DNA of 64,000 nt from Leptodontidium sp. MPI-SDFR-AT-0119 (Eukaryota > Ascomycota > Leotiomycetes > Helotiales > Leptodontidiaceae): assembly GCA_020726505.1 (NCBI GenBank), contig JAHLEZ010000007.1, positions 496,001 through 560,000 of the forward strand. The letters are read 5' to 3'. Both the position numbers and the translations under genes were made by a program. Shown here piece after piece: positions 1-11,329 of the stretch. The notes under the pieces were generated by a model. That model was not told the DNA's origin and searched no databases. It saw only the letters and a list, made by a program, of their open reading frames with translations. The first letter of the stretch is position 1; each line of letters begins with the position of its first letter.

Positions 1-2565
1 CTCTTCCATCCAGCGCGCCATCCAGCGCACCATCCACAGTGCCATCAACACCCACACCCGCTACTAGTGTCGTGAATGGAGACATGCATCCCCCACCCCC
101 TCCAGCACCAAAGCATACTTGGAAGCTTAAGGGTATGGTATCTGTCATTCGTCACGCTGACCGAACACCCAAACAAAAGTACAAATTTACCTTCCACACC
201 AGGCCATTCATAGAGCTGCTGAAGGGTCATCAAGAGGAGGTGCTTCTCACTGGCGAGGCCGCCCTTGACAGTGTGGCTGTTGCGGTTGATGAGGCTCTGC
301 AAGAAGGCATTGAAGACCGTGAGAAGCTTCGGACCTTGAAGAATGTACTCGCAAAGAAAGGTGGATGGGCTGGTACGAAAGTCCAGATCAAGCCAATGTT
401 CAGAAAGAGGAAGCCGGAAGAGCTGCTTGTAACCACGCTAGGATCTCTTGATGAGGCGGGACTAAACAACGTCTCGGACGCTTTGAGGAATGTCAAGGAC
501 CCCGAAATAAATGCAGGCGAAGAAAGTCATGATGATGGTGATGAACCGGCAGGAAGGTCACCCAAGAGACAAGACTCGTTATCTGGGGTCACTCTCTCCA
601 GAATTACAGCTGCAGAGAACAGTCTTATCCTTGATAAGCTTCAACTCATCGTCAAATGGGGTGGAGAGCCTACTCATTCAGCAAGGTATCAGTCTCAAGA
701 ATTGGGAGAAAACATGCGCAATGATCTTCAGTTGATGAATAAGGAGGTTCTCGACGAGGTCCACGTATTCAGCAGCTCGGAGCGACGTGTCACTACGAGC
801 GCACAGATCTGGGCGTCCGCCTTTACTGATCAAAAGGAGCTTCCAAGCGATTTCATCACTATTCGCAAGGATCTCCTCGACGATTCCAATGCTGCAAAAG
901 ATGAAATGGATAAGGTCAAGAAAAGGCTCAAGAGTTTACTTCGTCAAGGAAATGAGGCGCCACCACAATTCGCATGGCCTGCGAACATGCCAGAACCGTC
1001 AATTGTCCAGAGATATGTGGTCCAGCTGATGAAATTCCACCGAAGAGTCATGCGTGCCAATTATAGCAAACTTTATGGGGGTGCTTCATCATCACTCAAC
1101 GCTATCGCAAACCCCGGTGACAAGGAGAAGGCGGAATCAACCCCAAGTGGCAATGCTCTTTCGCAAGCAACAGCCACAGGCAATATCCAGTCCCGCTGGT
1201 GCTGCGGTGAAGACGCAGAGCTGTTCAAGGAGAGATGGGAGAAGTTGTTCAGCGAATTCTGTGATGCCGACAAGGTGGATCCTAGCAAGATTTCCGAGCT
1301 CTACGATACTATGAAGTTCGATGCTCTACACAATCGCCAATTCCTGGAATGGGTCTTTACTCCAAGCAAGACAATTCTTGCAGAAGAGGAGGAAGCTATT
1401 GCAGCAGAATCCAAGGGCATCGAGAAGCAAAAGGCGCAGCCAAGGGAGCCGGAAGAGTCCGTGATTGACAGCCAGACTGTGTCTTTCGAAAAGTCTGAAA
1501 CGAATAAGAGTCTTCATAGACGCGTGTTCAGACGTCGATCGGTCATGGTGGGAAGTAAGAGCTCTGAAGAAACCCCCGAGCAATACTTCCGCTTGTTCAC
1601 AGGTAGTAGCCAAACGAAGGCCAAAACTGACGCCAGGCTCGAAAAGCTACGAGAGCTATACAAGATGGCCAAGGTTCTATTTGATTACATTTGTCCTCAA
1701 GAATACGGAATGACCGATGCAGAGAAGCTGGAGATTGGATTACTAACATCGCTTCCTCTCTTGAAGGAGATTGTTCAGGATCTGGAGGAAATGCAAGCTT
1801 CCGACGACGCTAAATCCTTCATCTACTTCACCAAAGAGTCACATATCTACACGCTTCTCAATTGTATCCTCGAAGGTGGTATCACGACCAAGATAAAGCG
1901 AAGTGCCATTCCAGAACTCGACTACCTCTCGCAGATATGCTTTGAGCTGTATGAATCCGAGAACAAGACTCCCCCTGGCGTGGAAGACGTGGCGAAATAT
2001 GCGTACTCAATTCGTATCACCATCAGTCCTGGGTGCCATACTTTCGATCCCTTGGATGTGCAATTGGACAGCAAGCATTGCATCAGCTGCGCACCTAGAC
2101 GAAGCTTGACCTCACATATGGATTGGAAGGAAGTCATTGAGTCACTGAGAGCGAAGTTCCACCAGTACGTCCCTGCTCCTCCTTCTTTCCTCCTTTTCCT
2201 CTACAATCAATGCGAACACAGGCTAACAATCCCCCAACAGAGTCAAACTTCCCAAAAGCTTCCTAGCAGTCAACTTGAGTGAATCACATTCTTTCCACAA
2301 GAAAGAAGAGCAGGACGACCAACCAACGCATCTCACCACCACAATCAACAAGGACGATTCACATCCTACGATGCAGAGTCCGGCGGAACTACATCAGCAG
2401 GCTGCTCCCGCTGAGGATTTCTATCGTAGACCGAGCAGTCTGGATACTCTCCCGGCGCATACAGAGATGCAGGGAAATGGACCGCATATGCAACCTCATC
2501 CGACCGAACTGCTTGGAGCGACGGGAGCGACAGAAGCGCCTCCAACAACGCAAACGACTTCATGA
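1..2565 (+). CDS. vip1: Inositol hexakisphosphate/diphosphoinositol-pentakisphosphate kinase (PPIP5K, Vip1/Asp1 family), C-terminal part
   Basis: This is the 3' part of a bifunctional inositol pyrophosphate enzyme; the N-terminal ATP-grasp kinase domain lies left of the window. The frame is open from base 3. It begins with a Ser/Pro-rich linker, then the histidine-acid-phosphatase-like domain with its RHADRTPKQK motif near bases 150-180. Further conserved blocks are SSSERRVTTSAQIWASAF near 775-830 and the stretch GCHTFDPLDVQLDSKHC near 2030-2080. One intron at 2165-2240 (GTACGT donor, CTAAC branch, CAACAG acceptor) joins exon 1-2164 to 2241-2565, restoring the family block KLPKSFLAVNLS. The product ends in a Gln/Pro/Thr-rich tail. 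In yeasts the kinase makes 1-IP7 and the phosphatase-like domain opposes it, affecting phosphate signalling and polarised growth. The family call is very secure; the true start is not visible. Confidence 0.95.
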
Positions 2566-4957
2566 TCTTCAACATCCGATACCCATCTCTCGAACCCCAC
2601 TTGATGCTCTGTAGCCGACAGACCCTTACACCGTCCTCTATTACGGGGGCACGGACTCCACAACCGTTTCCTTGGGATTGCAATGTGGCTTCACCGCCTG
2701 CTAACTCTGATCATCTTGTCTCGTCTCACCCCATCCGAGCGAAAGAGAAGGGAAGGTGAATATGACATATCGCTTTTTGTCTGATTTCTTATTCCCGTCT
2801 GACAACAAGTAAACTCGGGTCATCTCATGCAACTCTTTTTTCGGGTAGCTTTCTTCCGGGGAAGGGGTTTTGTGGTGTTGGGGATTGATTGATTGTCTGG
2901 GAGCGTTGGCGCTTACTTTTCTGCTTTGGGATGGGGCTGCATCTATCTGTCTGCATCAACATCCGCATTTGAACCTGCATTTGCATTTTCCTGATTGATT
3001 GGGGAATAATGGGGATGGGAGAAACATCAATATTCCGAAAGTAAGGGACGCTTTTGATGCGATGGTCATCCGAAGGTGGGTGGATGAGGTGGATTGTATG
3101 TATGTATGTATGGCTGACGCTTTTATGCATCATGGGGGTGGTGGAGTCATCTTTCTAAATTCCTTTTTTTTCTTCTTCTCGGGATAGACGAATAGAGAAA
3201 TACAGTAGTAGATGAAATAAATATATGACTTTAAAACATACTCCATCCATGGAACGAACGACGGGAGTGAAGCGCTTACGGGCTTCGGTCCGTGATTCTG
3301 ACTGGCCTTTGATTCTGGTCTGGTTTTGGCCGTCCCGAATTGGCGGGCCGTACAGGAAGTCGGTGAGTTGAGTTGAATGGGCGTATTTGCTTTTTTACAT
3401 TTTATAGCTGTAGCCAAGTGAGATGTGAGAGATGTTCGTTCCTTTTTCGTAGGTTGAGGTGGGAGGGAGGGGGGGTAGGTAAGATTACTGGTTGTAGGTA
3501 GGTGAGTGAGTGAGTTAGTGGAAGGTGGGGGGATTATGTTTTTGTTGCAATTAAGGTTGGTTCCGCATCGTGGAGAGAGGTGAGAGATTGGGAGGTGATT
3601 TTCTGTTTTGTTTTTGTCGTTGGGTGTTTGTGGAGGGATGCGAAGGGAAGTGGACTTGTTGGCTGGTTGGCTGGTTAGTGGTTGGAGAAAAGGAGAGGAG
3701 GTAGAGAGGAAGGGTAAGTATGTATGGCACGTAATCCTCGATTTGGAAGTGTTGAATGGTTTGGTTTTCTAGGTTATATTTCTTACGCAAACACAGGTAC
3801 AGGTACAGGTGGTCATTGATCTATTAAATCACCAGACAGTACAATACCGGTACTGATTGGCCTGTCTTGAAGTTGGAGTTTGATGAGATGGGACAGTAGG
3901 AAGGAGGGAAGGAGGAGGTTCATGCAAGCAAGGACGGGGATGGGATGGGAATTGATAAGCAAGTCGCAGATCCCGTGAGGGAATAGGACCCGAATTCTTG
4001 GTTGTGTGGTGTGTGGGTGTGTGGGTGTGTGTCAGTGGGTGACGAGGGAGGATGAGGATGAGGGTCACGAACGAACGCATGATGATCGAACCGCTGACGA
4101 TAGCTCCTTTTTCTAATGATTGATTTTCTTGTGTATATGAAATGATGGGATGATGAGACAATCTGTGTCCGAGAATCCGATGGTGGTGTGTTGATTACGG
4201 GTATGGAGAGATGTATTGAGGGAGAGGGAGAGCTCCGTCTCGCAATTACGTAGGTATGGAAAGTATACCGGTACAGTACCGCATTTGGAATATGATGCTG
4301 ACATGACCTGACCTGTCATTCTGACAGCATGGTCATGCATGCATGCGTACTTGCGGCTCCTTTTTTGTTCTCTTTTCGATTCTCGATACGATATCGTCGT
4401 ATCCAATGCGGACGGTATCTCCGTAGGAGGTATAAACAGGGAGCGGAAATATACCGCGTCCATCTACTGGACGGAAGGGAATTAATTGATATGTTATGTC
4501 TGATATAGAATTATGATGTTACTCTACCCTCCTCTACGGCACTGGACTTTCATTGTGAGCAAGTGAGTGAGAAACCGGGTGCTCGTGAAGTTGAAGGAGA
4601 AGTAACCAGGCTATGTTAAGAAGTACCTTAGGATATCATAACATATCATACTTGTACACAGCATCAGAACGGATGAGTTTTACGGGAGAAGTCGAAGGGA
4701 ACATTGGAAATAATTACTAACTAGTGTATTATAAGTACCAGTACGAGTACTTACTAGTGATTTCGATTCCTCCTCGCTCAATGCCTCGCTTTCAGCACAT
4801 GTGCCGTGTGGGGCCATTGTAAGTTCCGTACATCGCATCACTAACTCCAACAGGAGAAAACAGAGTAGGTACCATACGGAGTAGGTACCGAGCATAGTGT
4901 ACCGTACCGTGCTGTCCCGTACTCGGCGAGGAAAAGCGAAGGGAAGTGGGAGGGAGC

Positions 4958-4981
4958 GAGAGAGAGAGAGAGAGAGAGAGA
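4958..4981. repeat. GA dinucleotide microsatellite, 12 copies
   Basis: This is an uninterrupted run of GA units inside a purine-rich stretch. It explains the Arg-Glu and Ser-Leu repeats in short frames crossing it, which are therefore not real proteins. Confidence 0.95.
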
Positions 4982-5303
4982 AAAGCACACCCCACCATCC
5001 GTTTCACATCTCTAGAAGCATCATCGTGCATATTCTCGTCATACCCCTCCCTCCTCCTCACGTTCCCCTTCCCCTCCTGCATGCACGCACGAACTGATGT
5101 ATCTTGGCTTGCATACATCCATGCAAGCGCACATGCAGGCTGCAGGCTGCAGCAGAGATCCTGGCCCGCCATGTGGTTCCTGGAAATAAAGAGATTGAGA
5201 TTGAGAAACTGGGGGTGGTGGTTGAGAGTGGAGATATATTTATTACACCGAGTCCTTAATAGAAAGAGAGGGTATGTGGTACATGTTGATTGAAAGTATG
5301 ATA

Positions 5304-5340
5304 GATGGAAGGATGGATGGATGTACGGAAGGAAGGATGG
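5304..5340. repeat. GGAA/GGAT tetranucleotide repeat tract
   Basis: Imperfect tandem tetranucleotides (GGAA, GGAT) make up this purine-rich simple repeat. Confidence 0.8.
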
Positions 5341-8021
5341 GGTGCTTTTAGGTTTTGGTATTGATAAGGAGCTAGGTATGGGGTTCGCTTATGCGGGGGG
5401 TCGGATTGGGAAATGCGAGGTAAGGGTTTGTTATTGAAGGGTCTGAGGAGAAGGGAGGGGGCGGTGAAGATGTATGTTTTCGGAGGGAGGGAGATTTTGA
5501 AAAAGCAATTTGTTCATTCGGACAGAATGGAATGGAAAGGAAGAAGAGGAGGAGGAAGGGTGTAAACAGAGGGGCAAGCAAAAGGGCTGCTGCTTCACGG
5601 ATGTGCTTCTTAAATCTTGCGAGAGGCCGAGGTTTGAAAAAATAAAAATAAATAAAAATAAAAAAGGTGAGTCTAGTCGGTCTGGGAAAGTTACACAAAG
5701 CGCTTCATCTCATCCCATCTCACTTTCTCAACACACACACAACTCCGCAATCCGAGGCTAGCGGGCGGAGCGGAGCGGACGAACGGTACGGAGATACTTC
5801 GTCGTCACCCCAATATCAGAACGAAATGAATAGCAACTTGTGATTGGTTTTGAATGCTATCCCGTTACCTCGGCACAACTCAATTCCAAGTGTTCAAAGG
5901 AGGTACGCGTAGACAGGTTAGGTATAGAAGCCTCCGACTGGGTTCCTTTACGAAGGTGTTAACTGGGTATGATATGTCCAAGGATGTCGATATCGCCAAA
6001 TCGAAAAAATCTCCTGAAGAAGCGACCTGCAGTAGCTAGCTACCACTCCAAAATATAAGCTAGACATGCGTGCATGCATGCATATCGGGGAATTATTGTT
6101 ATACCGGTACTTCTTACTGTGGACTAGGCTGGGCTGCAGTTACTTACTTTTCCTTTTACCTGCTCGGTGGCATGTGAGACGTATTGGCTTTGAGGCGGCT
6201 CTGGATTGGATCTTTTTGGATCTTGATGGCCCCTTTGGGTGGTTCCTGCAGGTTTGTTGCGAAATAAGGGGAATGAGGGGATTGCCGGTGGGGGACTTGG
6301 CCGACCTGACATCTGTTTGAAATGTGAAAGCAGCTCAGCTATCAGATTGGAAAAGCCTCAAAGACAATCAATCTCGATCTCTAAAATCCATAAACCACAA
6401 AATCTAGATCTCTTCTTTTCCCCAACCCGGTATCTTCAAAGAAATATGCGGCGTTGCCATATAATGCCAAGGTAAATTAGATAGATTACTTCCCTCTAGA
6501 ACATTCTCAGAAAAGCCACATAGCGCCGTTACCTTTCAAATCGAGCCAGCTGCACTACGGAAAATAGCCAAATTGCAGGTGATATCCCAGTTCGACCTAT
6601 GAAATTCCACAACAGCCATATTCTAGAAAAGAGAAAAGAAATAATGCACGGCTTCTGTCTCAGCCCCCCTTTTTGGAAGGGTCTCAAACTGGCTTCCATT
6701 GATCCTTCTTTTTCAGCTCTGGCGTGCTCGCCTCGACAACCACCATAACGAAGGAACCCTGGGTTCAGGGGTTGAGTGGTTGGCGATGGGCTGGGCTGAT
6801 CTGGATACTGATCGCTGGCTTGATATCCGCGAGCCGGTGAACGAACAAGCGGCTTTCTCCCTTCTTCCAATTATATATGTTCTTTCTCGACTCATGATAC
6901 AGTAATTCTCCGTTTGCTATATTATTCTTTGATTGATGTTTTGGGCCCTGCAGCGGTTTACATTTTGAATTTGTCTTGGTTGCGTATTGTTTGTGTAGTG
7001 ATTGGCGGGCAGTTGAGGTTGGGAGCGGTAAAGAAGGGAGGGAGGAGACAGTGGAGAAGTGTGGAGTTGCAAAAGAGGTGCGGTACCTGGCCTACCGTAG
7101 GTAGGTGGGCTGTCTGCCTAAGCTACGCTATGTGCCGATTGCAATTCGGAACACGGCAGCATGATTAGGGCAAGCAGGGGCTCTGAAAGGTGCTTGGTGA
7201 GATTCTATGAGGGGGCAAGCGGTAAGTGAGGCGTGGAGTGGATGAAATGAGATGAGAAGAGGCAAACGGGATGACGAGCGCCGATGATGAGGCTCGACGT
7301 TTGACTTGTATCATCTAAAGTACTTAGTTATATGGGAAACCCACTATCGATTAGCTGACAATTCAACGGCTTTATTTTTCTTCGGCCCAAGACCTCTTGA
7401 TATTTTCCCAGTATTTTTCCTCGTTGTCAGCTGGCTACACTTGATAGGAATTCTTGGATCTCGATATCATTTCTCTTGCTTGGGGGAACGAACAGGGCAT
7501 CAGGAGATTATTCATCCCACATGCATGCGTTCGAGAAGAGCATGTGCGAGAGCAAGATCTCCCTCTAGAGCAAGCAGCCTGCACTCCACCACTTCAGGGT
7601 ACAACTCCGTGATTGATTGACATTCCCATCTGCCCTTGCCAGGTTACGGTACCATTACCGGCAACCTGGGTTGCTGGAATGCCATTCGGAACCCTGGAAC
7701 GTCTTTCGCATCCCTGGATCTTCTAGACGTTAATCGTAGTGTTGTAAGTGAGTAAGTAATGCGGATGGGTCGGATTTTGTGGATCGCCAATGATGCTCAA
7801 ACAAGGGATGGACCATGATTCGCAGGTTCGGCCGTTTGGAATTCACACTCATCAGTTTTATTATTAGAATGGGGTGTATCAACTCTTGGGAGAGAATTGA
7901 CTGGAGTGGAGAATTCAAGAAGAATTCATACTTGAGCAAGTCCATGACATGAAAACGTATGTGGGAGATGCGGAACTACTGGTAGTACTTGTCATCTCTC
8001 TATCTTGGGAAGAGCTTCACG

Positions 8022-8351
8022 ATGCGCCGGCTTTGGTTTCTAATACATTGCATCGCCTGCTTCTTCGTCGTCATTGTCGCTGTTCGGGGACGGTACTTCA
8101 GCATCCCGACTCTCCATGGCGTTCTTCAGTTCCACTGTTCCATATGCTGTACGATCAATGCTGCACGCCAATGCCACCTCCACACCCACCCAACTCAAGC
8201 CCTGTGGATGCCTTCCTGGCATCTCATGCGCGCTTCGGTGGGTTTGACAGCGCTTGTATCTATTACAGACCTTGCACCTCCACTCCCACCCCTAATGACC
8301 GCCACGAGGCGCCTGCATCTCTCACCGTTACGGCAATTTCGTACGACGTAG
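8022..8351 (+). CDS. Possible small secreted cysteine-containing protein (109 aa)
   Basis: An ATG at 8022 opens a 109-codon frame. Its first 23 residues look like a signal peptide: a basic MRR start, then a hydrophobic core through FFVVIVAV. The remainder contains several cysteines (a CSICC group and a later QCH) and ends in a basic tail. I recognise no domain. A longer frame of 180 codons (7949-8491) overlaps it in another phase on the same strand, so coding status is doubtful. Against it, there are no introns, no clear promoter and the surroundings are gene-poor. It is listed because a signal-peptide-like start followed by cysteines is typical of small secreted fungal proteins. Confidence 0.22.
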   Translation: MRRLWFLIHCIACFFVVIVAVRGRYFSIPTLHGVLQFHCSICCTINAARQCHLHTHPTQALWMPSWHLMRASVGLTALVSITDLAPPLPPLMTATRRLHLSPLRQFRTT

Positions 8352-10194
8352 ACCTGCAAACCATGATGATTGGGGAAGATATAGGTTTCACAGAAAGAGG
8401 TGACTCGGTATCTGCTGGACAGAGGCAGACGCAGGCTTGTCTTGTCCCTCTAAGATGTCTGACATCAATATCAGTTCTTACCATTATGTAGCAATACAGA
8501 CGTAATTTTGAGTTCTATTATGTTCAGCTGTTGTCTTCGCTCAACAGGATATCGACGGTCATAACATTCAGTTCTCTTCTCTTCTTCCAACCTAATCCCA
8601 GTTGTTGGTGGGCGGGGAAGTGCATCCGCAAACCCAAACTGAAAAAGATGTCAGTCAGCCTTCTGATCGCAAAAAATATTACGTTGGGTTGAGGTGTAGG
8701 GTTGAAGAAAAGGATAGCTGGGTAGGGAATGGACAAAAATAATTAAAATTCAAGGACAAAGGAAAGGACCTACAACCCCGAAAGCCGAGCTGGAGTCCGC
8801 GAGACATCGCGAGAAAGCTTCTAATGCTTTGACTCCATGAAGTCATCGATCTCAAGCCCAGCTTCCTCCCACACCCGCACCAACAACCACCCCCGGCCGC
8901 AATAGTAATCCAAACCCAAATGATCCAGCGCCAGGCCAGCAGCCACCACCAAGGCCCACGGCGTCAAAGGTTATTTGATAGTGGCATGGTAAATCTCCTA
9001 GCTGCTTTAGTTCCAGCAAGCATAACATGCAAGTTGGCAGCAGCAGCAGTGCCAGTCAGTGCGCAAGCCGTCTCCCAGACGGTGCCAGTCGAATTTCGCT
9101 CGTTTAAGGCGAACAAACAAGCATAACCTTTTTTATGGTATTTTTAACTAAGTAAATTAGGTAAGGTAGGTATGGTAAGGTACCTACCTACTCTACCCTA
9201 CTTAGTACTGTACACAGGCAAGGCTTCGAGAGGGCCAGCACGTCCTCCCGGGCTCCGCGCGACATAGACCTCTTTTGCAAGAACCACCCAATAAGCGGCT
9301 TAGCGGAGCATAATAGCTGGAATATAGGCTTTTCTTCTCGCAAAGGATGTGCTCTGGCTCGGTATTTTTTGCCACTCTTCACCCTAGCTCTGAGTCTGAT
9401 GAAGTGAAGTAAAGTACTTGGTCGGGTTCCACTTCTATCGCTACCAACCAAGTGGACGTCGTCGGTTGGGCTTGGGCACTAACCTCCTGGCACACACTTC
9501 TCCATCCATACAGTACCTTACCTACCAGATCCACCCCCAGGCACTGGAGCTGGTACCTCCACCCGCTCCTTCTCTCCACCTACCACGATGTATCCTTTGC
9601 CGGACCTGCGACTATACTCCGTTTGATACGATACGTACAACTTGCCTCCCTTTCCCCCTAAATTGCTGGCCCTTAATGGTCTTCCATGTCTTGTCATCCT
9701 GCCATCTCTCTCCCCTGCTTCTCTTTCCCCCTTCCCCTTCGCTTCCGCACACAACACCCCTCCTCATATATTTATTTCCCATCTGCAGTTGCCCCGACGG
9801 TGGAACTCGCCCATGCCATGTCCATGTGTGCCTTTCCCACGGTAACGACCACCACATCCACGAGGCACGCTGGTCCTGTCTATTATCCATGCTCCATGGC
9901 CCTGCTAGCCACGGGTGACCCGTTGTAGCAGTGAAGAACAAGCCCCATCCCTCCTCTCAACCGCCCTACTTTGTATCCTCTGCCAAACGGTTCCCTGCAT
10001 CTTCAAGGACACTTTGTCCCTCTCCTGGCACCAGCTTTAAACTTCCGCTTAGATATACTCTAGGTTAAGATCAGGCAATCCGTGATTCTGGTCCGGCTCC
10101 TATCCGCTAGCCCTGAACTCCTTCTCACTCACTTCACTTGACTTTCTCGACCCGAAGACGATACGATATGCTCATGCAGCGTCCCTTACGAACG
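8352..10194. other. Intergenic region upstream of the small cysteine-rich gene
   Basis: There is no supported gene. From about 9420 onward the plus strand becomes strongly pyrimidine-rich, which gives long but unconvincing Ser/Pro/Leu/His frames such as 9418-9918. It includes the imperfect inverted repeat at 9147-9206. It probably serves as promoter DNA for the gene at 11165. Confidence 0.55.
9147..9206. repeat. Imperfect inverted repeat around GGTACC
   Basis: The arm ACTAAGTA at 9147-9154 is matched by TACTTAGT at 9199-9206. GGTAGGT and GGTAAGG elements on the left face CCTACCTA and CTACCCTA on the right, centred near GGTACC at 9179-9184. It could form a hairpin. TAGGTA-type arms are frequent in intergenic DNA of this window (for example near 7098, 23251 and 59757). 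Confidence 0.6.
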
Positions 10195-10200
10195 TATAAA
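10195..10200 (+). promoter_or_regulatory. Candidate TATA box for the small cysteine-rich gene
   Basis: TATAAA lies just before a CT-rich stretch and about 965 bp upstream of the ATG at 11165. If it is used, transcription would start near 10225-10240 and give an unusually long leader. Confidence 0.4.
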
Positions 10201-11164
10201 CACCCGGTGCTCTCTCCGGTTTCTTGCCGTGCTGGCCCAGCAGTACATACTTCCTAGCCATTCTGTTCCATACACTTCAACGGTATATACTACTTCTACT
10301 ACCTTCGTACAAACGTCCTCATCCATCGTACATAGCCTGCTCCCAACGAACATACGCACGCGGCCCGGCCTCACCAAGAAGTACCCTAAGGGAAGCCCAC
10401 AAGAGGGAGGACGCAGGAGGAAAAGCAAAAAGAAGGCGGTTCCTCAAATCTGTTGGTTGTGTTCGATTGTACAAAGGGCGTGTTTGCTTGCCTGCTTGCG
10501 TGGTTACGTCCTTCCTTCGATTGCTTCGTCCGGCTTCTCTGCGTCACTTGCCCTGTTTTATCTTGCTCTGCTATGCTTCTGTCCTGTTCTTCTACTGCCT
10601 TGCAACTACACACCGCATACTTGGTCCTCGAATCCAGCAAATAACCTTTTTCCAAGGCAACCTTACTTCTGGATTGGCTTCTTTTGGTTAGGACTTTGCC
10701 ATTTCATCTGGATTGGACTGGAGCATTTAAGACTTGTTGACCCCCACCGGGATTTGGACTTTCGAAAGAGGAAGCGACAAACATTGTTATTCACAGTCAC
10801 CTTTCAACTTTTGATCTGATACTTTGGCCCGTTCACCTTTCGAACGAAGCGAGCTTTTCGACTTGAAGGAACGAGAACTTAGTCTCGGCAACAACGTCAC
10901 TACTTTCCTTCCTACTCAACTTGTAACTTCGACTTCGACTTCGACTTTACCTCTACTACAACTTCGACCTCAATACACCTTCACCCCCACTTGCTTTGCT
11001 CCGTTCTGGCTTGCAGAAGCGCAAACACCAGGTACATATCCCACCCTGCAATAGATCTATTTCTGAAATGCCATGCTAAACCCCCACAGATCTTGCATAA
11101 CAACCTCACCTTCTTCGATCTCAACCCCCACGCAAAACCTCCCACTTCCCACAGACGAAGCACA
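10201..11164 (+). other. Long pyrimidine-rich 5' leader of the small cysteine-rich gene
   Basis: Nearly 1 kb of CT-rich sequence with repeated CTTCGACTT-type motifs near 10926-10950 runs from the candidate TATA box to the ATG. It contains several ATGs and short open frames that end before or overlap the main start. A possible leader intron runs from about 11031 (GTACAT) to an AG near 11053. Long CT-rich leaders with upstream frames are typical of translationally controlled regulatory genes in filamentous fungi; that role is inferred here. Confidence 0.4.
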
Positions 11165-11329
11165 ATGGCTGTACCAAATTACTGCCACCACTCGTTCAAT
11201 CTTTTGAAATCTGAGTCGACGCTCATTCAGTGGGTTTGCTCTATGTGTCATTCCGGTCCACATTGGTACATCTTCGAATGCAAATACTGCAAGCTGAAGA
11301 CCTGCAGACCTTGTGCCAATAAGGTCTAA
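11165..11329 (+). CDS. Small conserved cysteine-rich, probably zinc-binding protein (54 aa)
   Basis: An ATG at 11165 opens a 54-residue frame. After a short N-terminus come three C-x2-C pairs: CSMC, CKYC and CRPC, with SGPHWYIFECKYCKLKTCRPC as the core. Six cysteines plus histidines fit a compact zinc-binding fold. I recall this GPHW...ECKYCK...CRPC arrangement as a conserved short protein of many ascomycetes without assigned function, but that is memory, not a search. The ATG is chosen because conservation seems to start with the short N-terminus and the preceding sequence looks like leader. The frame stays open upstream to an alternative codon at 10991, but that part is low-complexity. It is single-exon and stands alone in gene-poor DNA behind a very long leader. 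Confidence 0.72.
   Translation: MAVPNYCHHSFNLLKSESTLIQWVCSMCHSGPHWYIFECKYCKLKTCRPCANKV

Larger units (their letters stand above)
2566..8021. other. Gene-poor, low-complexity intergenic DNA
   Basis: I see no credible gene in this stretch. It holds the 3' flank of the PPIP5K gene and many short simple repeats: GTAT repeats near 3092-3110, GTGTGGGT near 4007-4032, a GA tract at 4958-4981, GGAA/GGAT repeats at 5304-5340, an A-rich tract near 5637-5667 and TGCA repeats near 4331 and 6071. Open frames here are short, overlap on both strands and follow the repeats. Confidence 0.6.

Noticed and set aside
7949..8491. 180-codon plus-strand frame
   Set aside because: No recognisable motif, no hydrophobic start and it overlaps a frame with a better signal-peptide-like start; neither is secure, and only the latter is listed with low confidence.
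9418..9918. 166-codon plus-strand frame
   Set aside because: It lies in CT-rich promoter/leader DNA and overlaps several equally long frames; Ser/Pro/Leu/His bias follows base composition.
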